Positions 1 to 6,794 of a DNA stretch of 9,380 nt are shown here, piece after piece. The DNA comes from Myxococcales bacterium. GTDB lineage: Bacteria > Myxococcota > Polyangia > Fen-1088. The stretch is from NCBI GenBank assembly GCA_003153875.1, contig PMBY01000302.1:10877-20256 (forward strand). Direction: 5' to 3'. Position 1 is the first letter of the stretch. The number at the start of each line of letters is the position of its first letter. The translations under genes were made by a program, and so were the position numbers. The notes beneath the pieces were generated by a model that searched no databases, was not told the origin of the DNA, and saw only the letters and a program-made list of their open reading frames with translations.

Positions 1-353
1 ACGGCAACGCCCACTTCGAACAGATTGAAAAGGCCCACCGCCCCGAAAAGTTCGGCCATGGCCTGGTGGCGCACGACATCCAGCTGCTGTGTGGTGCCGC
101 CATTCACCGTGGAGTCGAGCGCGAAAGCACCGTATTGATAGTTGGCCAGAAGTCCTGCGTTGTAGAGAAGGTGACCAGGAACGTCGGCGCTATCCAGGGT
201 GATGTAGCCCTTGGGGCCGACCGCCGGGTGGAAGAGCTGGACATCGAACGACCGGTCCGCAGACACGATGTTCGATGCGCTCTGCGCCCAGGCCGCCGCG
301 CCCGGGCTCAGGGCGCTGAGAAAGACGGCTAGGATGAAGGAGAATCCGCGCAT
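1..353 (-). CDS. OmpA-like outer-membrane or secreted protein, N-terminal part (cut by window edge)
   Basis: This open frame starts at ATG 353-351 and runs off the left edge after 117 codons without a stop. Residues 1-23 form a clear signal peptide: Arg2, a hydrophobic stretch from Phe4 to about Leu15, and a likely cut after Ala-Trp-Ala23, before Gln24. The mature part begins with the pattern FDVQLFHPAVGPKGYITLDS followed by a Gly-Leu-Leu-Ala-Asn-Tyr segment. I recognise this as the opening of large myxobacterial outer-membrane proteins, which usually have a beta-barrel-like N-terminal half, calcium-binding type repeats and a C-terminal OmpA peptidoglycan-binding domain. None of those later domains is visible here, so the family call rests on the N-terminus alone. 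It lies 57 bases downstream of tonB on the same strand and probably shares its transcript. Expected location is the outer membrane or periplasm; function unproven. Confidence 0.7.
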   Translation of the reverse strand, partial: MRGFSFILAVFLSALSPGAAAWAQSASNIVSADRSFDVQLFHPAVGPKGYITLDSADVPGHLLYNAGLLANYQYGAFALDSTVNGGTTQQLDVVRHQAMAELFGAVGLFNLFEVGVA

Positions 354-410
354 GGCGCCCAGGACAACCCTTGCCGAGGATAACTGGCACCCAGCAGCCT
401 TGTCCACCTT

Positions 411-1184
411 TCAGTCTTGCAGTCGAAACGTGTAGGTGTAGGTGATGATCTGATCGACCACGCGGCCGTCGCAGGCACGGGCGGGCTTGAACTTGCACCG
501 GACCAGGCCCAGTTTCGCGGCCTCGTCCATGCCGTAGCCGGGAGACTTGATGACTCGGGCCCAGCGCATGTTGCCCTGGCGATCGATGGCCACGCGGATT
601 TTCACCTGGCCCTCGATCTGCAAACGCCGCGCCTCGGGTGGGTAGTCGGGCTTGACCTCAACGACCCTGGCCGCATCCTCGCAGATCAAGTTGTCGGCCA
701 CGGGCGCGAAGGCGTTGGGGTCGACCGCCGGCGGAAGTGGCGCAGGCGGCGCCTGGGCCGGTGTCCGGTCTTTGGTCATGAGAGTGTTCCCCACCGGCAC
801 CGCCACCCCACTTTCACCCTCGACGACCGACTCAGGTGTCACGCCGAATACCGGCGGCGGGGGCTCGGCGCTGGGCGGTGCCGGAGGCAGCTCTCGATTC
901 GGGGGTGGCGGCGGCGCAGGCGGCTTGGCCAAGGGCCGTCGGCTCGCCAGACGGGGGGCGGGCGTCGCGGGCTCGAGTTTCTGTTCGGGTGGCGGCGGCT
1001 CAAGCGGGATGGGATACCTCTCCACTGTGCTGATCTCGACGGTGACGGGTGACCGTCCTGTCCTGGGCCGGCGCAGGATCGAGGACACGGTCAGCGCCAG
1101 CGTGGCGTGCACGACGAACGCCGCCATCGCACCCCAGAGGGTCGCATGAGCACGCCACCCGCGGAGCGCCACGCCGTTTGCCAC
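411..1184 (-). CDS. tonB: TonB-family energy transducer
   Basis: A 257-residue TonB-type protein that would couple the ExbB/ExbD proton motor to an outer-membrane partner. It has a short cytoplasmic N-terminus, one membrane segment at about residues 14-37 containing His26 (placed like the functionally important His20 of E. coli TonB), a proline-rich periplasmic linker at about 58-112, and a C-terminal TonB domain from about 174. The last holds YPPEARRLQIEGQVKIRVAI, which closely matches the YPxxAxxLxIEGxVxVxF signature of E. coli TonB. Three periplasmic cysteines (168, 230, 238) flank or lie in this domain, unlike E. coli TonB. The start is GTG, chosen because a strong GGGGAG site lies 7 bases upstream and the membrane segment follows directly. 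It begins 12 bases after the exbD stop. Several paralogues are usual in such genomes, so the symbol denotes the family, not the iron-uptake role. Confidence 0.9.
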   Translation of the reverse strand: MANGVALRGWRAHATLWGAMAAFVVHATLALTVSSILRRPRTGRSPVTVEISTVERYPIPLEPPPPEQKLEPATPAPRLASRRPLAKPPAPPPPPNRELPPAPPSAEPPPPVFGVTPESVVEGESGVAVPVGNTLMTKDRTPAQAPPAPLPPAVDPNAFAPVADNLICEDAARVVEVKPDYPPEARRLQIEGQVKIRVAIDRQGNMRWARVIKSPGYGMDEAAKLGLVRCKFKPARACDGRVVDQIITYTYTFRLQD

Positions 1185-1191
1185 GTTTGCT

Positions 1192-1197
1192 CTCCCC
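1192..1197 (-). promoter_or_regulatory. Ribosome binding site of tonB
   Basis: GGGGAG on the minus strand, 7 bases before the GTG at 1184-1182. It decides in favour of the GTG start. Its first base is also the last base of the exbD stop codon (1199-1197), so translation of tonB is probably coupled to exbD. Confidence 0.7.
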
Positions 1198-1685
1198 TAG
1201 GGCGTAGGAACTGCGGCCGGCACGGTGGTGCCAACGGGCAGCGCGGGCATGGGCGTAGCCGATTGGTAGGCAGCATCGACGTTGATGGCAAACTTGCGCA
1301 CGCCCGCGCGCTTGACCAGATCGATCAGGTGGACGACCTGGCCATGGGGCACCACCTTGTCGGCGGCGATGATGGCCTGCAGGTCGGGGTTCTTGGGCAG
1401 ATCGGTCGCGATGCTGCGGACCACCCCGACGTCGTCGGATGGCTCGCCATTGAGGTAGAGAACACCTTCCTTGGTCAAAGTCAGCGCCAGGGTGGTGCGC
1501 GTCTGCTCGGTGCCGCTGGCGGCCTTGGGCAGCTCGACCTTGATCGACGGGTTCACGATGTACGTGGTCGTGACCATGAAGATGATGAGCAGGACGAGCG
1601 TGATATCCACCAGCGGCGTGACGTTGATGTCAGTGATCATCCGGCCCGAATCATCGTCCTCGAAGCGACTGGCCGCGCTCACCAT
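1197..1685 (-). CDS. exbD: ExbD/TolR-family biopolymer transport protein
   Basis: A 162-residue inner-membrane protein that forms the proton-conducting motor with ExbB. The N-terminal cytoplasmic part is followed by the family hallmark DINVTPLVDITLVLLIIFMV at residues 19-38. This includes the single membrane segment with Asp27, the equivalent of the proton-carrying Asp25 of E. coli ExbD. Residues from about 45 form the periplasmic domain, with the typical LYLNGEP and AADKVVPHGQVVHLIDLVKRAG stretches. The end is a Pro/Ala/Val-rich tail of about 20 residues that E. coli ExbD (141 residues) lacks. The ATG start has AAGGGAG 8 bases upstream, inside the 3' end of exbB, and only 3 bases separate the two genes. 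exbB, exbD and tonB are therefore one operon. ExbD and TolR cannot be firmly told apart by sequence; the adjacent tonB favours ExbD. Confidence 0.93.
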   Translation of the reverse strand: MVSAASRFEDDDSGRMITDINVTPLVDITLVLLIIFMVTTTYIVNPSIKVELPKAASGTEQTRTTLALTLTKEGVLYLNGEPSDDVGVVRSIATDLPKNPDLQAIIAADKVVPHGQVVHLIDLVKRAGVRKFAINVDAAYQSATPMPALPVGTTVPAAVPTP

Positions 1686-1688
1686 GCT

Positions 1689-2351
1689 CTAGGCTCCCTT
1701 GCTCGACGATCCAACGGCTTCCGCTTGGTTCTCTTCATGCGACCGGGCCAGGATCAGGTGCGCCATGGCGTCCACTCGACCCAGGGTGCGGCGCACGCGA
1801 CCCTGAAAAATGTTGTAGGCCACCACCGCCGGGATGGCGACCATGAGCCCGACCGCGGTGGCCACCAGCGCCTCAGCGATCCCAGCCATCACCACGGCGG
1901 CCCCGCCGGCCTGATTGTGGGAAAGATCGGCGAAGGCCTTGATGATGCCCAGCACGGTCCCGAACAGACCGATGAAGGGGCAATTGTTGCCCAGGGTGCC
2001 AAGGATACCTAGGTGCTTCTCCATAGCCAGGCGCTCGTGCGATCGGGCGCCGGCCATGGCCTCGGCCGCAGCGATACGCCCGTGCGGCAACTCGCCGAGA
2101 CCGACCAGAGCCACGCGCACCTCGGGCGAGCGCGGCGGACCCAAGAGTTCACGCGCGCCGGGCAAGTCGTCGGCAGCCAGCAGCTTGAGCAGGCGTTCAC
2201 TGAGATCGCCCAGTCGCGGCGCGCGGCCCCACATGAGGATCGCCCGCTCGACCATGATGGTAACCGACAGGATGGAAAGAAAAACCAGCAGCCACAGAAC
2301 CCAATCAGAACCGGCGAGGGTGGCAGCGAGAATACGTTCGGTGATGCGCAT
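1689..2351 (-). CDS. exbB: ExbB/TolQ-family proton channel (MotA/TolQ/ExbB)
   Basis: A 220-residue inner-membrane motor subunit that assembles around ExbD and uses the proton gradient. It has three membrane segments: about 14-35, about 124-146 (CPFIGLFGTVLGIIKAF) and about 158-182 (IAEALVATAVGLMVAIPAVVAY). Thr132 and Thr165 sit where the polar channel threonines of E. coli ExbB (Thr148, Thr181) are expected, and Pro174 of the third segment is kept. A cytoplasmic loop of about 85 residues lies between segments 1 and 2, as in the family. I chose ATG 2351-2349 because the protein then begins MRITERILAATLAG, a usual opening for this group. The frame is open upstream to a GTG at 2408-2406, adding 19 residues, but these look unrelated and have no good ribosome site. 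No strong Shine-Dalgarno precedes the ATG either. First gene of the exbB-exbD-tonB operon. Confidence 0.93.
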   Translation of the reverse strand: MRITERILAATLAGSDWVLWLLVFLSILSVTIMVERAILMWGRAPRLGDLSERLLKLLAADDLPGARELLGPPRSPEVRVALVGLGELPHGRIAAAEAMAGARSHERLAMEKHLGILGTLGNNCPFIGLFGTVLGIIKAFADLSHNQAGGAAVVMAGIAEALVATAVGLMVAIPAVVAYNIFQGRVRRTLGRVDAMAHLILARSHEENQAEAVGSSSKGA

Positions 2352-2454
2352 GGGGCACGTTGAAAGAAGGACCGGCCAGAAGGGCGGTTCCGTCGCGAAA
2401 GCTAGCACAGGTTGGCGGTCGAGGCGCGGACGGCGGTGGATTCCCCTCTGTGAT

Positions 2455-2467
2455 CGGCGTCACGCCG
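2455..2467. repeat. Short inverted repeat in the gap between the glycosyltransferase gene and exbB
   Basis: CGGCGT-C-ACGCCG is a perfect 6-base inverted repeat around one central base. It sits 10 bases after the glycosyltransferase stop and about 104 bases upstream of the exbB start, in the only sizeable gap (125 bases) of the minus-strand gene run. It could be an operator or part of a weak terminator. No T-run follows and I see no convincing promoter in the gap, so its role is unknown and chance is possible in such GC-rich DNA. Confidence 0.3.
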
Positions 2468-2476
2468 CGAACGGTA

Positions 2477-4087
2477 CTAAGTCGCCGGCTTGAGGAGATG
2501 GTCGTAAGAGCCGAGGTTGAAACGCCAGATGGTCTTCAGCCTTTGCCAGCTGAACAGCGGGCCGCGGGTGATGACCGAGAGATGGTCGTAGAACTCTCCC
2601 AGGCGCTTGTCCTGGAATTGGCTCTTTCCCGTCTCCAGCGTTTCCAGATACCCCTTGGGCACCACGCGCGCCACATGGCCGATGCGCCAATCGTTGGGAT
2701 TTTCGGCGGGCAGGCGCGCCAGCAATGGATCGGTCAAGCCCCACAGATCCACGATGATGGCGTCGGTTGGCGCGGCGAAGCCAAAGAATCCGAGCGTCAT
2801 GTGCACCGATGCCTTGCCAGGCGGCAGGGCCCTCCCCTGGTCGGTGAACCAGCCGCCCATCACCGAGTCGCGGTCGCGCCAGAAGAGCGAGCTCTCCTTC
2901 AGATACCAGAGACGCTCATCGACGATGCCGTGAGCATAGAAGTTCCTTTCTGCCTTGCCATCGGAGATGAGCTCCATGGTCAACACCGGTCTCGGCGTGA
3001 TCAAGACGCCCAGGCCGACAACCGCCACGGCAGTCAGCGCACAAAGCCATTCCCTTCGCCGGAGCAGAGCGGGCGCGCAGCGGAGGAGCACGAAAACGCC
3101 CCCCACCACTAGCAGCGAGAAGAAGCGCCCCGCCATGAAATCGCCGCCAATGCGAACCACGTAGAGCGCATAGAGCAGGAAACCTACGCTCACCGGTTGC
3201 AGACGGCGTTCCCGCACCACGAAGGGCGCCACCGTGGCTAGGGTCAGGATGACCAACGCCAGGGGATCGAAGACCAGCTCGTTGGCGAAGTAGGCCAGTC
3301 CCTGTCGCATCATCGACAGCGCGGGAATTCCCATTCCCAGCTTGGCGTAGGCCGTGTTGGGAAAGGGAAAGCCGAAGTAAGCCAGCGCAACCAACTCCCA
3401 CAACATCAAGGGCGCGAAGGCCTTGGCCAGCCACCACCAGGTTCGCCGGGATCTCCAACCGGGACGCAGCACCATCGCAAGAGCGGGCAAGGTGAGCAGC
3501 AGAGTGTCAGGGCGGTTCAGCGTCATCAGGCCCGCCAAGAAAGCCAGGCGAAAAGCATTGGGCGAGGTGGTGTCGGGCCGAGTCCAGCGTTGCAAGGGCC
3601 AGCGGCCAACCAGCTCCAGCAGGAAGAGCACGAAGAGGAAATGCGACAACGCGTTCTCCAGTCCGCCGGTGCTGAAATCCACGAAGGACTTGCTGGAAAC
3701 CAGAAGCGCCAGGCCCAGCAGGCCAAGAGTCTTGGGTTCGCTCGCACGCAACACCAAGAAAGTCACGGTGGCCATCGACAAGAGCACCGATGCGAGCAAC
3801 GCCGACGCATAGAAATCTCGCACCACCAGGGTCAGCGCGCTCATCAGCAGAAACCACAAGGGATGGGTGAAGCTCTGCACGCGTTCGAAGTGATTCCAGC
3901 GCATGCCGTTGCCGGCGATGAAGTTCCGTGCGGTTCGAAAGGTGATGTAGGCGTCGTCGCAAACCCAGGCGGTGCGCAAGACGACCACCAAAAAGAACAG
4001 CAACGCCACCATGAGCAGCACCGATGGCACGGACCAGAAGCCCCCGCGCGCCGTTTGACCAGCAGGCTCTCTTTCCAGAATTCTCAT
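2477..4087 (-). CDS. GT-C type integral-membrane glycosyltransferase (AftB-like)
   Basis: A 536-residue polytopic membrane protein. After a short basic N-terminus and a first membrane segment (about 20-40) comes the external-loop motif of GT-C glycosyltransferases: Asp44-Asp45 in WVCDDAYITFRTARNF, then GNG (59-61), Trp-Asn (64-65), Glu-Arg-Val (68-70) and Thr74-His-Pro-Leu-Trp78. Gly-Leu-Glu-Asn at 142-145 and Asn-Arg-Pro-Asp at 191-194 are further hallmarks, followed by several more hydrophobic segments. The soluble C-terminus carries DLWGLTDPLLARLP and a WRIGH...PKGYLET stretch. I associate these with the group containing mycobacterial AftB, which uses polyprenyl-phosphate-linked sugars outside the cytoplasmic membrane. 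Asp44/Asp45 are the expected catalytic or metal-binding residues. Sugar and acceptor cannot be told from sequence. The ATG has AGGG 6 bases upstream, 16 bases after the truD stop, so it is likely co-transcribed with truD. Confidence 0.8.
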   Translation of the reverse strand: MRILEREPAGQTARGGFWSVPSVLLMVALLFFLVVVLRTAWVCDDAYITFRTARNFIAGNGMRWNHFERVQSFTHPLWFLLMSALTLVVRDFYASALLASVLLSMATVTFLVLRASEPKTLGLLGLALLVSSKSFVDFSTGGLENALSHFLFVLFLLELVGRWPLQRWTRPDTTSPNAFRLAFLAGLMTLNRPDTLLLTLPALAMVLRPGWRSRRTWWWLAKAFAPLMLWELVALAYFGFPFPNTAYAKLGMGIPALSMMRQGLAYFANELVFDPLALVILTLATVAPFVVRERRLQPVSVGFLLYALYVVRIGGDFMAGRFFSLLVVGGVFVLLRCAPALLRRREWLCALTAVAVVGLGVLITPRPVLTMELISDGKAERNFYAHGIVDERLWYLKESSLFWRDRDSVMGGWFTDQGRALPPGKASVHMTLGFFGFAAPTDAIIVDLWGLTDPLLARLPAENPNDWRIGHVARVVPKGYLETLETGKSQFQDKRLGEFYDHLSVITRGPLFSWQRLKTIWRFNLGSYDHLLKPAT

Positions 4088-4103
4088 CGCCAGCCCTATT
4101 CAG

Positions 4104-5105
4104 TCACGAGCCCATGGCCACGCCCAGTGCCTCCAGCAGGACCGTGGCGTAGCTGCCCGCGGGCAGGGAAAAGAACAGGCGCGCCGTGCCCGGGCCATTG
4201 CTGTCTTCTTGCAGTGGTGGATCCCCCAGAGTGACCGGCGTGACCACCGGTCGACGGGCGCCGGGCAAATCGCGGCCGGCTTGGGCAAGCTCGGTGGGCG
4301 CAAGCCCGACGTCGGCCAGCGCTTGCTCCTCTAGGGCGCGCGCGGGCGTGCCCGCGGGCGGCTCCATGATGCGGCTGCCAGGCAAGGGCGCGGTGGGGAC
4401 GATGTCGCCGGCGTCCACGCGCGCTTGCTCGCGCTCGGGCTCTTCGCACACGAACGAGCCCCCGCTGTCGGTCTTCTGCAGGACATCCCCCAGCCGCACC
4501 AGCGTGAGTCCGCCGCTGGCTGCGCGCAGGTCGAGCACCCGGTTGAACACGGCCGACTGCACCGCCGAGAGCAACAGCTTGCGCCGACGGGCATCCCGCT
4601 CGCGTCGGCTCCCGCGCAGGATCTCGAGGCCGACTTGCACGTTGTCCCCCGCGCTGCCAAAGCGCTGTCGGCCATAGCGGTTGGGCAAACCGTGGCCCGC
4701 GATGTGCAAGAGCTGCGCGCGCAGACTTTCGCTTTCGCCTGCGACCATGTCACTCAACACCAGCTCAAAGCGGTTGCCGCGCAGGTGTCCCACGCGCAAC
4801 TTGTTGCGGTGCCGACGCGCTTCCAGCACGCGCAGGCCGTCCAGCTCGACGGCAGCGGCCAGCGGCGGATCCACCGCGGGCAGGCTCAGCCACTGGCAGG
4901 TCGTCGCATTGCGGTCCTTCATGCCCGCGTAGCCCACATCCCGGGCTTGTACGCCCAACGCGCGAGCCAGTCGCGCAACCGCTTCCAGAGTCGTCAGGCC
5001 CCGCTTTTCGATCCACACAAAGGTGTGGGGCCCTTCGCCCGCGGGAAGATAGGCGGGCAACTCCTCGACGAAAAAAGTCTCGGGGGTAGAGATGAAGCGG
5101 GCCAC
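4104..5105 (-). CDS. truD: tRNA pseudouridine synthase TruD
   Basis: A 333-residue TruD-family enzyme that converts uridine 13 of certain tRNAs to pseudouridine in the cytoplasm (E. coli TruD is 349 residues). Diagnostic motifs appear in order: the start ISTPETFFVEELP, the active-site loop VGYAGMKDRNATT with catalytic Asp64 (equivalent to E. coli Asp80), NKLRVGHLRGNRFELVL at 101-117, and the substrate-binding NRYGRQRFG at 142-150. The inserted TRUD domain follows, and the chain closes with FFSLPAGSYATVLLEAL. The start is GTG at 5105-5103. No other start lies between it and an in-frame TGA about 45 bases upstream, although no clear ribosome site precedes it. It lies 39 bases after bamD and 16 before the glycosyltransferase gene. 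It is the only gene here without an obvious envelope role. Confidence 0.93.
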   Translation of the reverse strand: MARFISTPETFFVEELPAYLPAGEGPHTFVWIEKRGLTTLEAVARLARALGVQARDVGYAGMKDRNATTCQWLSLPAVDPPLAAAVELDGLRVLEARRHRNKLRVGHLRGNRFELVLSDMVAGESESLRAQLLHIAGHGLPNRYGRQRFGSAGDNVQVGLEILRGSRRERDARRRKLLLSAVQSAVFNRVLDLRAASGGLTLVRLGDVLQKTDSGGSFVCEEPEREQARVDAGDIVPTAPLPGSRIMEPPAGTPARALEEQALADVGLAPTELAQAGRDLPGARRPVVTPVTLGDPPLQEDSNGPGTARLFFSLPAGSYATVLLEALGVAMGS

Positions 5106-5144
5106 TAGCGAAGGGCCATCTTGAATGGCGTTTCCAGCAGACGA

Positions 5145-5972
5145 TCAGCCTTGGGGCGGTTCATCCTTGGGCTCGTCGCCGTCATGGCGCTTGATGAAGT
5201 CGAGGAACAACTCGGCGCGCTTGACCTCGACGGTCGAGGCATTGTCCGGCGTGATGCGCAGGAAGGTCTGCTTGGCACTGGCCGGCTGGCCCATTTCGAG
5301 CTGCGTCTCGCCCAGGGTGAGCAGCAGCTCGGCGTCGCGCCCCGAGTCCGGATAGCGGCGCAGCGCCTCTTTGATGCGCAGGATGGCGCCCTTGGGATGG
5401 CCGCGGTCCAGATAGAAGCGCGCCACGAAGACCTCGTGGTCGATGAGGCGGCGCAAGACCACACGTCGGTACTCGCCCGCCGGCTTGAGGTACTTCGAGT
5501 TGGGGAAACGGTCGACGAGATTGTTCAGCTCGCGCAGGGCATCCAGCACCACAGACTGGTCCTTCTCATAGGACGGTGGGATGAGAAACCAGTCATCGGG
5601 CATTTCCTTGACATGCGCCTCAGCGATCCGGAATGACACGTAACCCTCTTCGACCTTTTCGTGCTTGGGGTGCAAGCGCATGAAGCTCTTGTAGGCGTCG
5701 ATAGCTTCCTGGTAGCTGCCGCGTTCGAACTCGGTATCTGCTGCTGCCAGCTCGGCCAGGGCCGCGTACTTCGAGAAGGGGAACTTCTGCTTCACGTAGG
5801 TGAAGTAGCGCAACGCCTCGGGGTAGTTCTCGTCCTTCAGATCAGCCAAGCCCTTCTCGTAGTTCTGCTTGGCCGTTAGGGAAAAGTTTATGGGCTTGCC
5901 GTCGTCGCTCGTGGCACAGGCCGGGAGCAGCAGGCAGGAAAGCAACAAGATCTTGCAGGCAATACCAAGCAC
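5145..5972 (-). CDS. bamD: Outer-membrane protein assembly lipoprotein BamD-like
   Basis: A 275-residue lipoprotein of the BamD/YfiO type (E. coli BamD is 245). BamD is the essential lipoprotein partner of BamA in inserting beta-barrel proteins into the outer membrane. A short signal peptide ends in Leu-Pro-Ala-Cys19; Pro at -2 is unusual for a lipobox but tolerated. The mature chain is a row of TPR-like helical pairs, with typical pieces such as YEKGLADLKDENYPEALRYF, FPFSKYAALAELAAADTEF and YQEAIDAYKSFMRLHPKHEK in the N-terminal half. Further repeats run to about residue 260, and the end is an acidic, proline-containing tail (DEPKDEPPQG). The start is GTG at 5972-5970, needed to give the signal peptide enough length. 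An AGGA lies about 10 bases upstream. The gene diverges from the next one with only 23 bases between starts. A generic TPR lipoprotein is the main alternative. Confidence 0.87.
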   Translation of the reverse strand: MLGIACKILLLSCLLLPACATSDDGKPINFSLTAKQNYEKGLADLKDENYPEALRYFTYVKQKFPFSKYAALAELAAADTEFERGSYQEAIDAYKSFMRLHPKHEKVEEGYVSFRIAEAHVKEMPDDWFLIPPSYEKDQSVVLDALRELNNLVDRFPNSKYLKPAGEYRRVVLRRLIDHEVFVARFYLDRGHPKGAILRIKEALRRYPDSGRDAELLLTLGETQLEMGQPASAKQTFLRITPDNASTVEVKRAELFLDFIKRHDGDEPKDEPPQG

Positions 5973-5975
5973 GGG

Positions 5976-5989
5976 CGTAGTATCCTACG
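5976..5989. promoter_or_regulatory. Inverted repeat between divergent starts (possible operator or shared promoter)
   Basis: CGTAG-TATC-CTACG is a perfect 5-base inverted repeat with a 4-base centre, placed in the 23 bases that separate the GTG of bamD (5972) from the ATG of the cysteine-rich gene (5996). The AT-richer centre offers weak -10-like hexamers on both strands (TAGTAT on plus, TAGGAT on minus, each 4 of 6 to TATAAT). No -35 box is convincing on either side. It may be a regulator site or the meeting of two -10 regions; neither is shown. Confidence 0.35.
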
Positions 5990-5995
5990 TGCGCA

Positions 5996-6712
5996 ATGCG
6001 GTTGCGTCCATGGCTACTCACGATGGCTCCCCTGCTCGCGATGGACTGCGCGCACGGGTCTGCGGACAGCGCTGTCGCAACGGCGCAGCATGTTGACAGC
6101 GCGGCTTCGTTGCAAGCCGCCGAACTGGCAGGGGCGCGCTGCCAGGGTGGGCAGTGTCGCTGTCGCGGGTCGCGCGACAATGCCGAGACCGCTCCGCCGG
6201 CCGCGGATCACAAGCGCTTCGAGATCCGCATGTCTGCGGCGGCAGGGGAGATCGTGCTCACATCCCCGACCCTGGGGCGCCTCCACCACGACGGGAGGGA
6301 GGAGGCGTGTTTCTACGTCGATTTGCCCGCGGGCAGCAGCCACGAGTTCGTCATCGAAAGCCGCGAGGCGCACAAGAGCCAGGGCCTGACGCCGTCGGTG
6401 CGCTTCGCCGAGTATGGTCCCAAGGGCCCCTGGTGGTACGACGTTCTCACGGTTGGGTGTGGGGCCGGCGAGAAGCGCTGCGATCGCGATGCCGCCAGAG
6501 AGTGGGAGGCGTCCTGGCTCACCAAGCGCAAACGCGGTCGCCTCGATGCCTGCGGTTCGACCGTGGTGTCGGCGCTCAGGTGGGACACCTCAGGGGGCCA
6601 GCACATGCAGGACGGCGGACTTCTGCGCGATTTTCACGTCCAGTTCGTGCTGCAGGTCAAGGCCTTCGCGACCGAGCTGCCCCCTCGGGATCCCCGGTGC
6701 GCGCCCCAGTGA
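5996..6712 (+). CDS. Cysteine-rich exported protein, conserved in myxobacteria-like genomes, function unknown
   Basis: A 238-residue exported protein without a named domain that I can assign. The N-terminus (MRLRPWLLTMAPLLAMDC) looks like a signal sequence; Cys18 could be lipidated, but Asp at -1 does not fit a normal lipobox. After a variable linker comes a tight cysteine motif (Cys49, Cys54, Cys56 in CQGGQCRCRG). A mixed domain follows with RFEIRMS, ACFYVDLPAG, FAEYGPKGPWWYDVLTVGCG, KRKRGRLDACGS and a final strand VQFVLQVKAFATEL. Nine cysteines in all (18, 49, 54, 56, 105, 155, 162, 186, 235) suggest several disulfides in the periplasm or outside. I recall similar hypothetical proteins from myxobacteria; no function is known to me. 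ATG 5996 is preferred; ATG codons at 6023 and 6041 would shorten the signal sequence. It diverges from bamD. Confidence 0.8.
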   Translation: MRLRPWLLTMAPLLAMDCAHGSADSAVATAQHVDSAASLQAAELAGARCQGGQCRCRGSRDNAETAPPAADHKRFEIRMSAAAGEIVLTSPTLGRLHHDGREEACFYVDLPAGSSHEFVIESREAHKSQGLTPSVRFAEYGPKGPWWYDVLTVGCGAGEKRCDRDAAREWEASWLTKRKRGRLDACGSTVVSALRWDTSGGQHMQDGGLLRDFHVQFVLQVKAFATELPPRDPRCAPQ

Positions 6713-6794
6713 AGTGGGATTCCCCTGGGGTGCATAGGCGAACAAGCTCGCTTTTCTCCACGTGTCACTGCTGAACGGAGCCTGAACGCGAGTC

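Noticed and set aside
354..410. Possible terminator or promoter between tonB and the OmpA-like gene
   Set aside because: Only a loose TGCC...GGCA pairing with a 10-base loop and no T-run is present, and no clear promoter hexamers. Read-through from tonB is the simpler view.
652..1149. Plus-strand frame coding a Gly/Ala-rich, PE-PGRS-like product
   Set aside because: It is the reverse complement of the proline-rich linker of tonB, which explains the glycine runs fully.
1107..2012. Plus-strand open frame of 301 codons
   Set aside because: It lies antisense to exbD and exbB, whose family motifs are unmistakable. Its His/Gly/Asp/Arg-rich product is typical of a shadow frame in GC-rich DNA.
2352..2408. 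19-residue N-terminal extension of ExbB from a GTG at 2408
   Set aside because: The extension has no resemblance to ExbB starts and no ribosome site, while ATG 2351 gives a normal N-terminus.
4153..4166. Perfect 14-base palindrome CTGCCCGCGGGCAG
   Set aside because: It encodes the conserved Leu-Pro-Ala-Gly-Ser of TruD, and similar bases recur at the Leu-Pro-Ala-Gly-Ser of the cysteine-rich protein near 6326. Codon bias explains it.
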